This document shows, in pieces, positions 25,178 through 34,338 of a DNA stretch of 64,000 nucleotides. Numbering within the stretch: the first letter of the stretch is position 1; the number at the start of each line of letters is the position of its first letter. The notes below the pieces were generated by a model, which ran no database searches, was not told where the DNA came from, and saw only the letters and a list, made by a program, of their open reading frames with translations. Where the stretch lies: contig NZ_CP077087.1 of assembly GCF_014268495.2 (NCBI RefSeq), forward strand, positions 479,001-543,000, written 5' to 3'. The position numbers were made by a program, and so were the translations under genes. This DNA is from Pseudomonas monsensis (GTDB lineage: Bacteria > Pseudomonadota > Gammaproteobacteria > Pseudomonadales > Pseudomonadaceae).

Positions 25178-25817
25178 ACTGCTCTGGGTGTCGTTGCCAC
25201 AACTGGCAAAAGGCGCCGGGCAAACCTTGTCGATCTCGTTCCTGAGCATTGCCATCAGCACCGTCGGCGGTGTGCTCTACGGCGTGTTGCGCACGCTCAA
25301 CGTGACTTGGCTGAACGCAATCCTGCGAGTGTATCTGGAGCTGTTCCGGGCGATCCCGGTGCTGGTCTGGTTGTACCTGCTGTTTTTCGGCCTGCCGATT
25401 TTCTTCGGCCTGAGCCTGCCGAGCTTCTGGTGTGCGGTGCTGGTGCTGTCGCTGTGGGGCGCCAGCGAGGTTGGCGAAGTGGCGCGCGGTGCGTTGCATT
25501 CGTTACCGCGCGGGCAGCGTGAAGCAGGGCTGTCGATCGGCCTGAACGCTGCGCAGCTCTACGGCTACGTGCTGTTGCCGCAAGCGCTGAAACGCATGAC
25601 GCCGCCGACCATCAACGTCTACACGCGGATCATCAAGACCAGTTCGCTGGCGGTGCTGATCGGCGTGGTCGACGTCATCAAGGTCGGCCAGCAGATCATC
25701 GAGCGCACCTACGAATCGGTGTTGATCTACGGCGCGCTGTTCCTGTTTTTCTTTTTCATCTGCTACCCGCTGTCGGCCGCCTCGCGCGTGCTGGAGCGGC
25801 GCTGGACGCAAGCATGA
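25158..25817 (+). CDS. Polar amino-acid ABC transporter permease 2
   Basis: 219 residues of the same family as the preceding gene, with YLELFRAIPVLVWLYLLFF and REAGLSIGLNAAQLYGYVLLP marking the conserved region and the ATPase-contacting loop. It overlaps the first permease by 20 bp and its stop overlaps the ATPase start (ATGA), so the operon is tightly coupled. No cysteine in most of the protein and very few methionines. Confidence 0.88.
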   Translation: MASSGLELLWVSLPQLAKGAGQTLSISFLSIAISTVGGVLYGVLRTLNVTWLNAILRVYLELFRAIPVLVWLYLLFFGLPIFFGLSLPSFWCAVLVLSLWGASEVGEVARGALHSLPRGQREAGLSIGLNAAQLYGYVLLPQALKRMTPPTINVYTRIIKTSSLAVLIGVVDVIKVGQQIIERTYESVLIYGALFLFFFFICYPLSAASRVLERRWTQA

Positions 25818-26596
25818 GCGCATTGATCGAGTTTCACGGCTTCAACAAATTCTACGGCGAGCAGCAGGTGCTCAACGGCATCGACCTGCAAGTGCGCAGC
25901 GGCGAAGTGATCGTCATTCTCGGCCCCAGCGGCTGCGGCAAAAGCACCTTGCTGCGTTGCCTCAATGGTCTGGAACAGGCCCACAGCGGCAGCCTGAAAT
26001 TTGTCGGCCGCGAGCTGCTGGACAAGGCCACTGACTGGCGTGAAATCCGTCAGCAGATCGGCATGGTGTTCCAGAGTTATCACCTGTTCCCGCACATGAG
26101 CGTGCTCGACAATTTGCTGCTCGGCCCGCTCAAGGTGCAGAAACGTCAGCGCCGCGAAGCGCAGCAGCAGGCCGAAGCCCTGCTCGAACGGGTGGGCCTG
26201 GCGGACAAGCGCGATGCGTTTCCACGCCAGCTCTCCGGCGGCCAGCAGCAACGCATCGCCATCGTCCGTTCATTGTGCATGAACCCGCGGGTCATGCTCT
26301 TCGATGAAGTCACCGCGGCCCTCGACCCGGAAATGGTCAAGGAAGTGCTGCAAGTGATTCAGGGCCTGGCCCGCGAGGGCATGACCCTGCTGATCGTCAC
26401 CCACGAAATGGCCTTCGCCCGCGCGGTGGCCGACCGCATCGTGTTCATGGATGCCGGGCGCATCCTTGAACAGAACCCGCCCGAGATTTTCTTTACGAAC
26501 CCGCAAACCGCACGCGCGCAGCAGTTTCTGGAGAAGTTCTCCTTCGTTGCAACACTGCCAAAAACGAATCCGACAAAGGAACTGGAACCGTTATGA
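25814..26596 (+). CDS. Polar amino-acid ABC transporter ATP-binding protein
   Basis: 260-residue ATPase of the GlnQ/HisP family: Walker A GPSGCGKST, signature LSGGQQQRI, Walker B VMLFDEVTAALD (Val in place of the usual Pro after Asp-Glu), then the switch histidine in IVTHEM. It powers uptake by the two permeases. Stop and next start overlap (ATGA at 26593). Confidence 0.9.
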   Translation: MSALIEFHGFNKFYGEQQVLNGIDLQVRSGEVIVILGPSGCGKSTLLRCLNGLEQAHSGSLKFVGRELLDKATDWREIRQQIGMVFQSYHLFPHMSVLDNLLLGPLKVQKRQRREAQQQAEALLERVGLADKRDAFPRQLSGGQQQRIAIVRSLCMNPRVMLFDEVTAALDPEMVKEVLQVIQGLAREGMTLLIVTHEMAFARAVADRIVFMDAGRILEQNPPEIFFTNPQTARAQQFLEKFSFVATLPKTNPTKELEPL

Positions 26597-27465
26597 AAAC
26601 TGCCGCTTTTTTACTGCCCCTGCTGAGCCTCGCCTTACTTGCCGGTTGCAGCAAAACCGAAGAACCGTCGAAGCCGAAAGTCGCCAGCGAAAGCACCGCG
26701 CCGGCCGGTTATCTGGACAAGATCAAGGCCCGCGACAAACTGATCGTCGGCGTCTTCACCGACAAGCCACCGTTCGGTTTTGTCGATGAGGCCGGACGCT
26801 ACGTCGGCTTCGACACCGACATCGGTCGGCGTTTCGCCAAGGATCTGCTCGGTGACGAGAACAAGGTCGAGTTCGTTGCCGTGGAGCCGGCGAGCCGCAT
26901 TCCGTTCCTGCAAAGCGACAAGGTCGACCTGATCCTCGCCAACATGACCGTGACCCCGGAGCGCAAGGACGCGGTGGAATTCACTAACCCGAACCTCAAG
27001 GTCGCGGTGCAGGCGCTGGTGCCGCAAAGCAGTTCGGTGAAAAGCCTCGATGACCTGGCCACCCGCACCACCATCGTGACCACCGGCACCACGGCGGACA
27101 TCTGGCTGACCAAAAATCATCCGGACTGGAAACTGCTCAAGTTCGAGAAAAACACCGAGTCGCTGCAAGCCCTGGCCAATGGCCGTGGCGATGCGTATGC
27201 GCAGGACAATCTGGTGCTGTTCAGCTGGGCCAAGCAGAACCCGGGCTACCGCGTGCTGGACGAAAAACTCGGTGCAGAAGCACCGATTGCGCCGGCGGTG
27301 AAGAAGGGCAATATCGAGCTGCGTGACTGGGTGAATAGCGAGCTGACCAAGCTGGGCGAGGAGAAGTATCTGCTCAAACTGTACGACCAATATGTGCGTA
27401 AGGAACTGAGCGATGACACCAAGCCTGAGAGCGTGATTGTCGAGGGTGGCAAGTGGCAGGGGTGA
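26593..27465 (+). CDS. Amino-acid-type ABC substrate-binding lipoprotein
   Basis: 290 residues. The lipobox LLAGC places the lipid-modified cysteine at residue 19 and the protein lacks other cysteines. The mature part is a type-2 amino-acid binding protein (DKLIVGVFTDKPPFGFVDEA, GFDTDIGRRFAKDL, LILANMTVTPERKDAVEFTN). It would be anchored to the outer face of the inner membrane and feed the permeases just upstream. It is the last gene of the four-gene operon, an unusual order since binding proteins often come first. Ligand not deducible; cystine, methionine derivatives or an opine-like sulfur compound are all open. Confidence 0.88.
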   Translation: MKTAAFLLPLLSLALLAGCSKTEEPSKPKVASESTAPAGYLDKIKARDKLIVGVFTDKPPFGFVDEAGRYVGFDTDIGRRFAKDLLGDENKVEFVAVEPASRIPFLQSDKVDLILANMTVTPERKDAVEFTNPNLKVAVQALVPQSSSVKSLDDLATRTTIVTTGTTADIWLTKNHPDWKLLKFEKNTESLQALANGRGDAYAQDNLVLFSWAKQNPGYRVLDEKLGAEAPIAPAVKKGNIELRDWVNSELTKLGEEKYLLKLYDQYVRKELSDDTKPESVIVEGGKWQG

Positions 27466-27493
27466 TTGTCTGTTGAATCGGTGGTGAGGCCCG

Positions 27494-27640
27494 CCCCTCA
27501 CCCCAGCCCTCTCCCGAGGGAGAGGGAGCCGACCGGGTCGATTATGGATTCACAGAAGCATTTTCAGGTCGGCGCAATTCACCAGCATCCCCCAATCAGT
27601 CCCCTCTCCCTCCGGGAGAGGGTTAGGGTGAGGGGCTTTT
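27494..27640. repeat. GGGAGAGGG-family MITE-like repeat, copy 5
   Basis: About 147 bp, ends CCCCTCACCCCAGCCCTCTC and GGGAGAGGGTTAGGGTGAGG. The right end abuts the stop codon of the convergent ATPase gene (TAA complement at 27639-27641), so the repeat supplies that gene's last bases. Confidence 0.85.
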
Positions 27641-28799
27641 AATCCGGCCAGTTCCACGCCGGTTCATCCAGCACTCGCTGCCCGACAATCCCGGTCTGCC
27701 CCAGGGTTTTCTCCAGCACAATGCAATTGCACTCCGGGTCTTCCTGCAGCGCCGAAATCAACCGTCGCGCATGGGACACGACCCACACCTGACACTGCTG
27801 CGATGCACGGATGATCAATCGCGCCAGCGCCGGCAACAGGTCCGGATGCAGGCTGGTTTCCGGTTCGTTCAGCACCATCAACGACGGTGGTCGTGGCGTC
27901 AGCAACGCGGCGATCAGCAGCAGATAACGCAATGTTCCGTCCGACAGCTCTGCCGCCGACAGTGGCCGCAGCAAGCCTTCCTGATAAAACTCGATGGCAA
28001 AACGTCCACCGCCGACGGGGGTAACATTCAGGCGGGCGCCGGGGAACGCATCGCTGATTGCTGCGTGCAATGCTTCCGGATCGCCGATTTCGATGATGGT
28101 CTGCAAGGCTGCCGCCAGGTCACGGCCATCGTGATGCAGCACTGGCGTGCGGGTGCCCAGTTGCGGTTGGCGCACCGGGGCGTCGGCATCGCTGCGAAAG
28201 TGATCGTAGAAGCGCCAGCGGCGGATGAACTCGCGCATCTGGAACACTTCTGGCGAGCTACGCAGGCTGCCGACCTGATCAAACAGGCTGTCGAAGTTCG
28301 GCGTGTGCTGCGCCAGCACGTCCCAGCCTCGACCCTCGCGAGCGCGGATCATCGGACCATTGCGGTCCACCAGCAGACTGGCGGGGCGATACAGTGGTCC
28401 GGCCCAGATGCATTCGCGCTTGATCTCTGGGTCGAGGGAAAAGAACGAGCGGGTCGGGGCGGGCAGACCCAAGGCGATCGAATAACTGAACTCCTCCCCG
28501 GCAAATCCCATGCGCAGGCGCATCGGCGACTGGCGCACGCTGCCCTCGATCGCCACATCGCCGTTGTGCATGCGCCGGGTGAGGGTTTCCGGTCCGGCCC
28601 AGAACGTCGACTCCAGCCCGCCTTCACGCGCCAGCGCATTGACCACGCCGCCCTGAGCGGTCTCCGCCAGCAGGCGCAGCGCGCGGTACAGGTTGGACTT
28701 GCCACTGCCGTTGGGGCCGGTGATCAGGTTCAGCCGGCCCAGCGGAATCACCAATTTATTGATCGAGCGGTAATTGGCCACCGCCAGGGTTTTGAGCAT
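27639..28799 (-). CDS. SMC/RecF-type AAA ATPase of unknown role
   Basis: 386 residues. Walker A GPNGSGKS at 28-35; the Walker B and D-loop region LMVLNEPETSLHPD lies near residue 310 and a switch-histidine WVVSHARRL follows. This layout is the RecF/SMC-like AAA_21 family found in OLD-type ATPases and stand-alone DNA-metabolism or defence proteins. No nuclease (TOPRIM) or coiled-coil insert is visible, so it is the minimal single-domain form. The start at 28799 (MLKTLAV) follows GGAAA. A longer frame into the REP region was rejected. It has no operon partner and seems unrelated to sulfur. Confidence 0.8.
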   Translation of the reverse strand: MLKTLAVANYRSINKLVIPLGRLNLITGPNGSGKSNLYRALRLLAETAQGGVVNALAREGGLESTFWAGPETLTRRMHNGDVAIEGSVRQSPMRLRMGFAGEEFSYSIALGLPAPTRSFFSLDPEIKRECIWAGPLYRPASLLVDRNGPMIRAREGRGWDVLAQHTPNFDSLFDQVGSLRSSPEVFQMREFIRRWRFYDHFRSDADAPVRQPQLGTRTPVLHHDGRDLAAALQTIIEIGDPEALHAAISDAFPGARLNVTPVGGGRFAIEFYQEGLLRPLSAAELSDGTLRYLLLIAALLTPRPPSLMVLNEPETSLHPDLLPALARLIIRASQQCQVWVVSHARRLISALQEDPECNCIVLEKTLGQTGIVGQRVLDEPAWNWPD

Positions 28800-28842
28800 G
28801 GGCGTTTCCTTTGCCGGAACCGTTAGTGTGCCGTGCCTGCAG

Positions 28843-28952
28843 CCCTGTGGCGAGGGAGCTTGAGCCCGCCGGGCTGCGAAGCTGCCCCATCTCCCGATTC
28901 GAGCGGTTTTGTGACTGTTGCGCAGTCGAGCGGGAGCCAGCCCCTTCGCCGC
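28843..28952. repeat. REP-like inverted pair, GGCGAGGGAGCTTG type
   Basis: TGTGGCGAGGGAGCTTGAGC and GGGCTGCGAAGCTGCCCC at the left, GAGCGGGAGCCAGCCCCTTC with GCCGC at the right. A third REP subtype. A related pair is at 41890-42022. Confidence 0.75.
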
Positions 28953-29058
28953 AAAAATCATTTTGAAAATGCGTTGTTCCCGCGAGCGAACGTTGAACCC
29001 TGTTCTAAGCTCACAGTCGTATCGTCACTTGCACGTTCGTACACAGGAAGGAGTCTGC

Positions 29059-30162
29059 ATGGCGAGTCCCGGATTGAAAACAGTTGTCGTGCTGAGCCTG
29101 CTTACGTTGCTGACCGCTTGCGGCAAAAAAGAAGCCCCGGCGCAGTACCTGCCGCGGGTCTTTGTGCAAGAAGTGAAACCCGCTGACTACGCGCCAGCCG
29201 TGACCCTCACCGGCGACGTTCAGGCCCGGGTGCAGACCGAGCTGTCGTTCCGGGTCGGCGGCAAGATCATCCAGCGCATGGTGGATGTGGGCGACCGGGT
29301 CAGCGCCAAACAGGTGTTGGCCAAACTCGATCCCAAGGACCTGCAGACCAACGTCGATTCCGCGCAAGCCCAGGTCATCGCCGAGCAGGCGCGGGTCAAG
29401 CAGAGCGCGGCGGCGTTCGTGCGCCAGCAAAAACTTCTGCCCAAGGGTTACACCAGCCAGAGCGAATACGATTCCGCCCAGGCGGCGTTGCGCAGCAGCC
29501 AGAGCGCATTGAGCGCGGCGCAGGCGCAATTGGCCAACGCCAGGGATCAGTTGAGTTATACCGCGCTGATCGCCGATGCACCGGGAGTGATCACCGAACG
29601 TCAGGCTGAAGTCGGGCAAGTGGTGCAGGCCACCGCGCCGATTTTCTCGCTGGCCCGCGACGGCGCCCGCGATGCGGTATTCAATGTCTACGAATCGCTG
29701 CTGGCCGAGCGCCCGGCGGACCGTTCGATTGTCGTCAGCCTGCTCGACAACCCCGCGATCAAGACCACCGGCACGGTGCGTGAAATCACCCCGGCGGTGT
29801 CGGCGCAGTCCGGCACGGTGCAAGTCAAAGTCACCCTCGACAGCCTGCCACAGGGCATGCAACTGGGCTCGGTGGTCAGCGCCACCGCCAAGGGCAGCGG
29901 CAAGTCGGCGGTGGAATTGCCGTGGTCGGCGCTGACCAAAAACATCAGCGATCCGGCGGTGTGGATGGTCGACGAAAAAGGTGAGGCGCAGTTGCACAGC
30001 GTGACGGTTGGCCGCTACCTGATCGGCAAGGTTGTCATCAGCGATGGCCTCAAGGGTGGGGAAAAAGTCATTGTCGCCGGTGGCCAGTTGTTGCATCCGG
30101 GGATGAAAGTCGAGATTGCCGAAAACACCTACAAAAGTCTGCAGCCGGGAGCACAGCCATGA
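29059..30162 (+). CDS. triA: RND efflux adaptor TriA-like (first of two membrane-fusion proteins)
   Basis: 367-residue periplasmic adaptor lipoprotein; the lipobox LLTAC is near residue 17. Lipoyl-type motifs GDVQARVQTELSFRVGGKI and GDRVSAKQVLAKLDPKDL flank a helical hairpin (about 95-150, Gln/Ala rich), followed by beta-barrel domains. It links an RND pump to an outer-membrane channel. P. aeruginosa TriABC (triclosan efflux with OpmH) has two adaptors followed by the pump, the same order and similar sizes, so the name is assigned by homology plus gene order. The ATG follows GGAAGGAG. The downstream adaptor start overlaps its stop (ATGA). Confidence 0.85.
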   Translation: MASPGLKTVVVLSLLTLLTACGKKEAPAQYLPRVFVQEVKPADYAPAVTLTGDVQARVQTELSFRVGGKIIQRMVDVGDRVSAKQVLAKLDPKDLQTNVDSAQAQVIAEQARVKQSAAAFVRQQKLLPKGYTSQSEYDSAQAALRSSQSALSAAQAQLANARDQLSYTALIADAPGVITERQAEVGQVVQATAPIFSLARDGARDAVFNVYESLLAERPADRSIVVSLLDNPAIKTTGTVREITPAVSAQSGTVQVKVTLDSLPQGMQLGSVVSATAKGSGKSAVELPWSALTKNISDPAVWMVDEKGEAQLHSVTVGRYLIGKVVISDGLKGGEKVIVAGGQLLHPGMKVEIAENTYKSLQPGAQP

Positions 30163-31223
30163 AGCGACTGGGGCTGTTATCCATCGGCGTATTGCTGGCG
30201 GCCTGTTCGAAACACGAGCCGCCACCGGAGCCGGTGCGGCCGGTGCTGTCGATCAAGGTGCAGGCGCTGAACGAGGAAACCCTCGGCCGTTTCGCCGGCA
30301 GCATTCAGGCGCGTTACGAAAGCAACACTGGCTTTCGCGTGGGCGGACGTATCGCCAGCCGTAACGTCGATGTCGGTGCCGAGGTGCAAAAGGGCACGCT
30401 GCTCGCCACTCTCGACCCGTCCGATCAGCAGAACCAGTTGCGTTCGGCCCAGGGCGATCTGGCCAAGGTCCAGGCACAACTGATCAACGCCCAGGCCAAC
30501 GCCCGCCGGCAGCAGGCGCTGTTTGATCGCGGCGTGGGCGCGCAGGCGCAGCTGGACATTGCCACCACCGACCTGAAAACCACCCAGGCCTCACTGGATC
30601 AGGCGCGCGCGGCGGTCAATCAAAGCAAGGATCAGCTCGGCTACACCGAACTGCGTTCAGACCACAAAGCGGTGGTCACCGCGTGGAACGCCGAGGCCGG
30701 GCAGGTGGTGACGGCGGGGCAGCAAGTGGTGACCCTGGCGCAACCGGATATCAAGGAAGCGGTGATCGACCTGCCGGACACCCTGGTCGATGAGATCCCT
30801 TCCGATGTGGTGTTTCTGGTGGCCGGGCAACTCGACCCGAGCATCAACACCACGGCGACCCTGCGCGAGATCGAGCCGCAGGCACAAAGCGCCACCCGCA
30901 CCCGTCGCGCACGGCTGACCCTGGCCGACACCCCGGACGGTTTCCGTCTCGGCACGGCGATCAGCGTGACCCTCAGTTCGGCGATCAAACCGCGCATCGA
31001 ATTGCCCGCCACCGCGTTGCAGGAAGTCGATGGCAAATCCCGTATCTGGGTCATCGACACCCAAAGCAAAACCGTCAGCCCGCGCGACGTCAGCGTGATC
31101 AGCCGCACCGACGGCAGCGTGGTGCTCGCGGGCGGCGTGAAGAACGGTGAGCGCGTGGTCAGTGCCGGCGTCAACAGTCTCAAACCCGGACAATCCGTGA
31201 AACTTGACGAGGACAGTCAATGA
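30159..31223 (+). CDS. triB: RND efflux adaptor TriB-like (second membrane-fusion protein)
   Basis: 354 residues, signal peptide with lipobox LLAAC near residue 16. The lipoyl half-motifs are RYESNTGFRVGGRI and GAEVQKGTLLATLDPSDQ; the helical hairpin is at about 90-145. It is distinct from TriA yet homologous. Two adaptors per pump are needed together in P. aeruginosa TriABC. Both ends overlap neighbours by 4 bp (ATGA), so the three genes form one coupled operon. No outer-membrane factor gene is present; the system would use an unlinked one such as OpmH. Confidence 0.85.
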   Translation: MKRLGLLSIGVLLAACSKHEPPPEPVRPVLSIKVQALNEETLGRFAGSIQARYESNTGFRVGGRIASRNVDVGAEVQKGTLLATLDPSDQQNQLRSAQGDLAKVQAQLINAQANARRQQALFDRGVGAQAQLDIATTDLKTTQASLDQARAAVNQSKDQLGYTELRSDHKAVVTAWNAEAGQVVTAGQQVVTLAQPDIKEAVIDLPDTLVDEIPSDVVFLVAGQLDPSINTTATLREIEPQAQSATRTRRARLTLADTPDGFRLGTAISVTLSSAIKPRIELPATALQEVDGKSRIWVIDTQSKTVSPRDVSVISRTDGSVVLAGGVKNGERVVSAGVNSLKPGQSVKLDEDSQ

Positions 31224-34200
31224 AAGGCTCTTTCAACCTCTCCGAATGGGCCCTCAAGCATCAGTCTTTCGTCTGGTATCTGATGTTCGTCGCGTTGTTG
31301 ATGGGGGTGTTCTCGTACTTCAATCTGGGGCGCGAGGAAGACCCGTCGTTCACCATCAAGACCATGGTAATCCAGACCAAATGGCCGGGTGCGACCCAGG
31401 AGGAAACCCTCAAGCAGGTCACCGACCGCATCGAGAAAAAACTCGAAGAACTCGACTCCCTCGACTACGTGAAAAGCTACACGCGCCCCGGCGAATCGAC
31501 GGTGTACGTGTACCTGCGCGACACCACCAGCGCCAAGGACATCCCGGAAATCTGGTACCAGGTGCGCAAGAAAATTGATGACATTCGCGGGCAGTTTCCC
31601 AAGGGCATTCAAGGGCCGGGGTTCAACGACGAATTCGGTGATGTGTTCGGTTCGGTGTATGCCTTCACCGCCGACGGCCTGACCATGCGCCAGTTACGCG
31701 ACTACGTGGAACAGGCGCGAGCCGAGATCCGCAATGTGCCGGGGCTGGGCAAGATCGAAATGATCGGCCAGCAGGACGAAGTGATTTACCTGAATTTCTC
31801 CACCCGCAAACTCGCAGCGTTAGGCATCGATCAGCGTCAGGTGGTGCAGAGCCTGCAATCGCAGAACGCGGTGACCCCGGCCGGTGTCATCGAGGCCGGG
31901 CCGGAGCGCATATCCGTGCGCACCTCGGGGCAGTTCGCTTCGGAGAAAGATCTGGCCGAGGTCAATCTCAAGCTCAACGACCGTTTCTATCGCCTGGCCG
32001 ACATCGCCGACATCAGCCGGGGTTACGTCGATCCGGCCACGCCTGAATTTCGCTTTGACGGCAAACCGGCGATCGGTCTGGCGATTGCCATGCAGAAGGG
32101 CGGCAACGTTCAGGCGTTCGGCAAGGCCCTGCACCAGCGCATCGACGAGCTGACGGCCGATCTGCCGGTCGGCGTCGGCGTGCACACCGTGTCCGATCAG
32201 GCGGTGGTGGTGGAAGAGGCCGTCGGTGGCTTCACCAGCGCGCTGTTCGAGGCGGTGATCATCGTACTGGTGGTGAGCTTCATCAGCCTCGGCGTGCGCG
32301 CCGGCTTGGTGGTGGCCTGTTCGATCCCGCTGGTGCTGGCAATGGTGTTTGTGTTCATGGAATACAGCGGCATCACCATGCAGCGGATTTCCCTCGGCGC
32401 GTTGATCATTGCCCTCGGCCTGTTGGTGGACGATGCGATGATCACGGTGGAAATGATGGTCACGCGCCTGGAAATGGGCGAAAGCAAGGAGCAGGCGGCC
32501 ACGTTCGCCTACACCTCCACGGCGTTTCCGATGCTCACCGGTACGCTGGTGACGGTGGCCGGTTTCGTGCCCATCGGCCTCAACGCCAGTTCTGCGGGTG
32601 AGTACACCTTCACCCTGTTCGCCGTGATTGCCGTGGCGATGATCGTGTCGTGGGTGGTGGCGGTGTTCTTTGCCCCGGTGATCGGTGTGCACATTCTCAG
32701 CACCAATGTGAAACCCCATGAAGCCGAGCCGGGTCGCGTCGGTCGGGCCTTCAATGGCGGTTTGCTCTGGTGCATGCGCAATCGCTGGTGGGCGATCGGC
32801 ATCACCGTGCTGCTGTTTGTGCTGGCCGTGTTCTGCATGCGCTTCGTGCAGAACCAGTTTTTCCCGTCCTCGGATCGCCCGGAAATTCTGGTCGACTTGA
32901 ACTTGCCACAAAACGCCTCCATCGACGAAACCCGCAAGGCCGTCGACAAACTCGAAGCCACGCTCAAGGGCGACCCGGACATCGTGCGCTGGAGCACCTA
33001 CATCGGTCAGGGTGCAATCCGTTTCTACCTGCCGCTCGACCAGCAATTGCAGAACCCGTACTACGCGCAACTGGTCATCGTCAGCAAAGACTTCGAGGCC
33101 CGCGAAGCGCTGAGTCAGCGCCTGCGCGAACGCCTGCACAAGGATTTCGTCGGCATCGGCAGTTACGTGCAGGCGCTGGAAATGGGCCCGCCGGTGGGGC
33201 GGCCGATCCAGTACCGGATCAGCGGCAAGGACATTGATCAGGTGCGCAGGCACGCCATCGACCTGGCCACCGAACTGGACAAGAACCCGCACATCGGCGA
33301 GATCATTTACGACTGGAACGAGCCGGGCAAAGTCCTGCGCATCGACATCGCCCAGGACAAGGCACGCCAGCTCGGGCTGTCGTCCGAAGACGTGGCGAAC
33401 CTGATGAACAGCATTGTCAGTGGCGCGCCGCTGACTCAAGTCAACGATGATATTTACTTGATCAACGTGGTCGGCCGTGCGGTGAGCTCGGAACGCGGCA
33501 CGCCGGAAACCCTGCAGAATTTGCAGATCGTCACACCGAACGGCACGTCGATTCCGCTACTCGCGTTCGCCACTGTGCGTTATGAGCTGGAACAGCCGCT
33601 GGTATGGCGCCGCGACCGCTTGCCGACCATCACCATCAAGGCATCGGTGCGCGACGAGATCCAGCCGACCGACCTGGTGAAACTCCTCAAGCCGTCGATT
33701 GATGCCTTCGCGGAAAAACTGCCGGTCGGTTACAAAGTCGCCACCGGCGGTACGGTCGAGGAGAGCGGCAAGGCTCAGGGGCCGATTGCCAAGGTGCTGC
33801 CATTGATGCTGTTCCTGATGGCGACCTTCCTGATGATTCAGTTGCACAGCGTGCAGAAGATGTTCCTGGTGGCGAGTGTCGCGCCGCTGGGGCTGATCGG
33901 CGTGGTGCTGGCGCTGGTGCCGACGGGCACGCCGATGGGCTTCGTGGCGATCCTGGGGATTCTGGCGCTGATCGGCATCATCATCCGTAACTCGGTGATC
34001 CTGGTAACGCAGATCGACGAGTTTGAGCGAAACGGCTCTGCGCCGTGGGATGCGGTGGTGGAAGCGACCGAGCACCGGCGCCGGCCGATCCTGCTGACTG
34101 CAGCGGCGGCGAGCATGGGCATGATCCCGATTGCCCGGGAAGTGTTCTGGGGGCCGATGGCGTACGCGATGATCGGCGGGATTGTGGTGGCGACGCTGCT

Positions 34201-34267
34201 GACGCTGCTGTTCCTGCCGGCGCTGTATGTGGCCTGGTACAAGATCCGCGAACCGAAGAAGGATTGA
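31220..34267 (+). CDS. triC: RND efflux pump TriC-like
   Basis: 1015-residue inner-membrane proton/drug antiporter. Twelve membrane segments in two halves, each followed by a large periplasmic loop, as in AcrB. The helix-4 motif LLVDDAMI carries the proton-relay aspartates, and the helix-11 region (GIIIRNSVILVTQIDEFE) is conserved. The length equals what I recall for P. aeruginosa TriC. Substrates by family: triclosan and other hydrophobic agents or detergents, but local substrates are unknown. The last gene of triABC is followed by a perfect hairpin at 34279. Confidence 0.9.
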   Translation: MKGSFNLSEWALKHQSFVWYLMFVALLMGVFSYFNLGREEDPSFTIKTMVIQTKWPGATQEETLKQVTDRIEKKLEELDSLDYVKSYTRPGESTVYVYLRDTTSAKDIPEIWYQVRKKIDDIRGQFPKGIQGPGFNDEFGDVFGSVYAFTADGLTMRQLRDYVEQARAEIRNVPGLGKIEMIGQQDEVIYLNFSTRKLAALGIDQRQVVQSLQSQNAVTPAGVIEAGPERISVRTSGQFASEKDLAEVNLKLNDRFYRLADIADISRGYVDPATPEFRFDGKPAIGLAIAMQKGGNVQAFGKALHQRIDELTADLPVGVGVHTVSDQAVVVEEAVGGFTSALFEAVIIVLVVSFISLGVRAGLVVACSIPLVLAMVFVFMEYSGITMQRISLGALIIALGLLVDDAMITVEMMVTRLEMGESKEQAATFAYTSTAFPMLTGTLVTVAGFVPIGLNASSAGEYTFTLFAVIAVAMIVSWVVAVFFAPVIGVHILSTNVKPHEAEPGRVGRAFNGGLLWCMRNRWWAIGITVLLFVLAVFCMRFVQNQFFPSSDRPEILVDLNLPQNASIDETRKAVDKLEATLKGDPDIVRWSTYIGQGAIRFYLPLDQQLQNPYYAQLVIVSKDFEAREALSQRLRERLHKDFVGIGSYVQALEMGPPVGRPIQYRISGKDIDQVRRHAIDLATELDKNPHIGEIIYDWNEPGKVLRIDIAQDKARQLGLSSEDVANLMNSIVSGAPLTQVNDDIYLINVVGRAVSSERGTPETLQNLQIVTPNGTSIPLLAFATVRYELEQPLVWRRDRLPTITIKASVRDEIQPTDLVKLLKPSIDAFAEKLPVGYKVATGGTVEESGKAQGPIAKVLPLMLFLMATFLMIQLHSVQKMFLVASVAPLGLIGVVLALVPTGTPMGFVAILGILALIGIIIRNSVILVTQIDEFERNGSAPWDAVVEATEHRRRPILLTAAAASMGMIPIAREVFWGPMAYAMIGGIVVATLLTLLFLPALYVAWYKIREPKKD

Positions 34268-34278
34268 GTCAACAGCGA

Positions 34279-34323
34279 CCCTCACCCTGACCCTCTCCCA
34301 AAGGGAGAGGGTCAGGGTGAGGG
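34279..34323. repeat. Solo hairpin form of the GGGAGAGGG repeat, likely terminator of triABC
   Basis: Perfect 21-bp inverted arms (starting CCCTCACCCTGACCC) around AAA. This is the minimal form of the repeat family with no interior. It starts 11 bp after the triC stop and lies between convergent genes, so it could act as a terminator or as a barrier to read-through. Confidence 0.85.
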
Positions 34324-34338
34324 GGGGGCTGACTCAAC

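Noticed and set aside
27639..28799. AAA ATPase as part of a phage-defence system
   Set aside because: No nuclease, reverse transcriptase or other effector partner is adjacent, and no mobile-element signs flank it; single ATPases of this fold are too general for such a claim.
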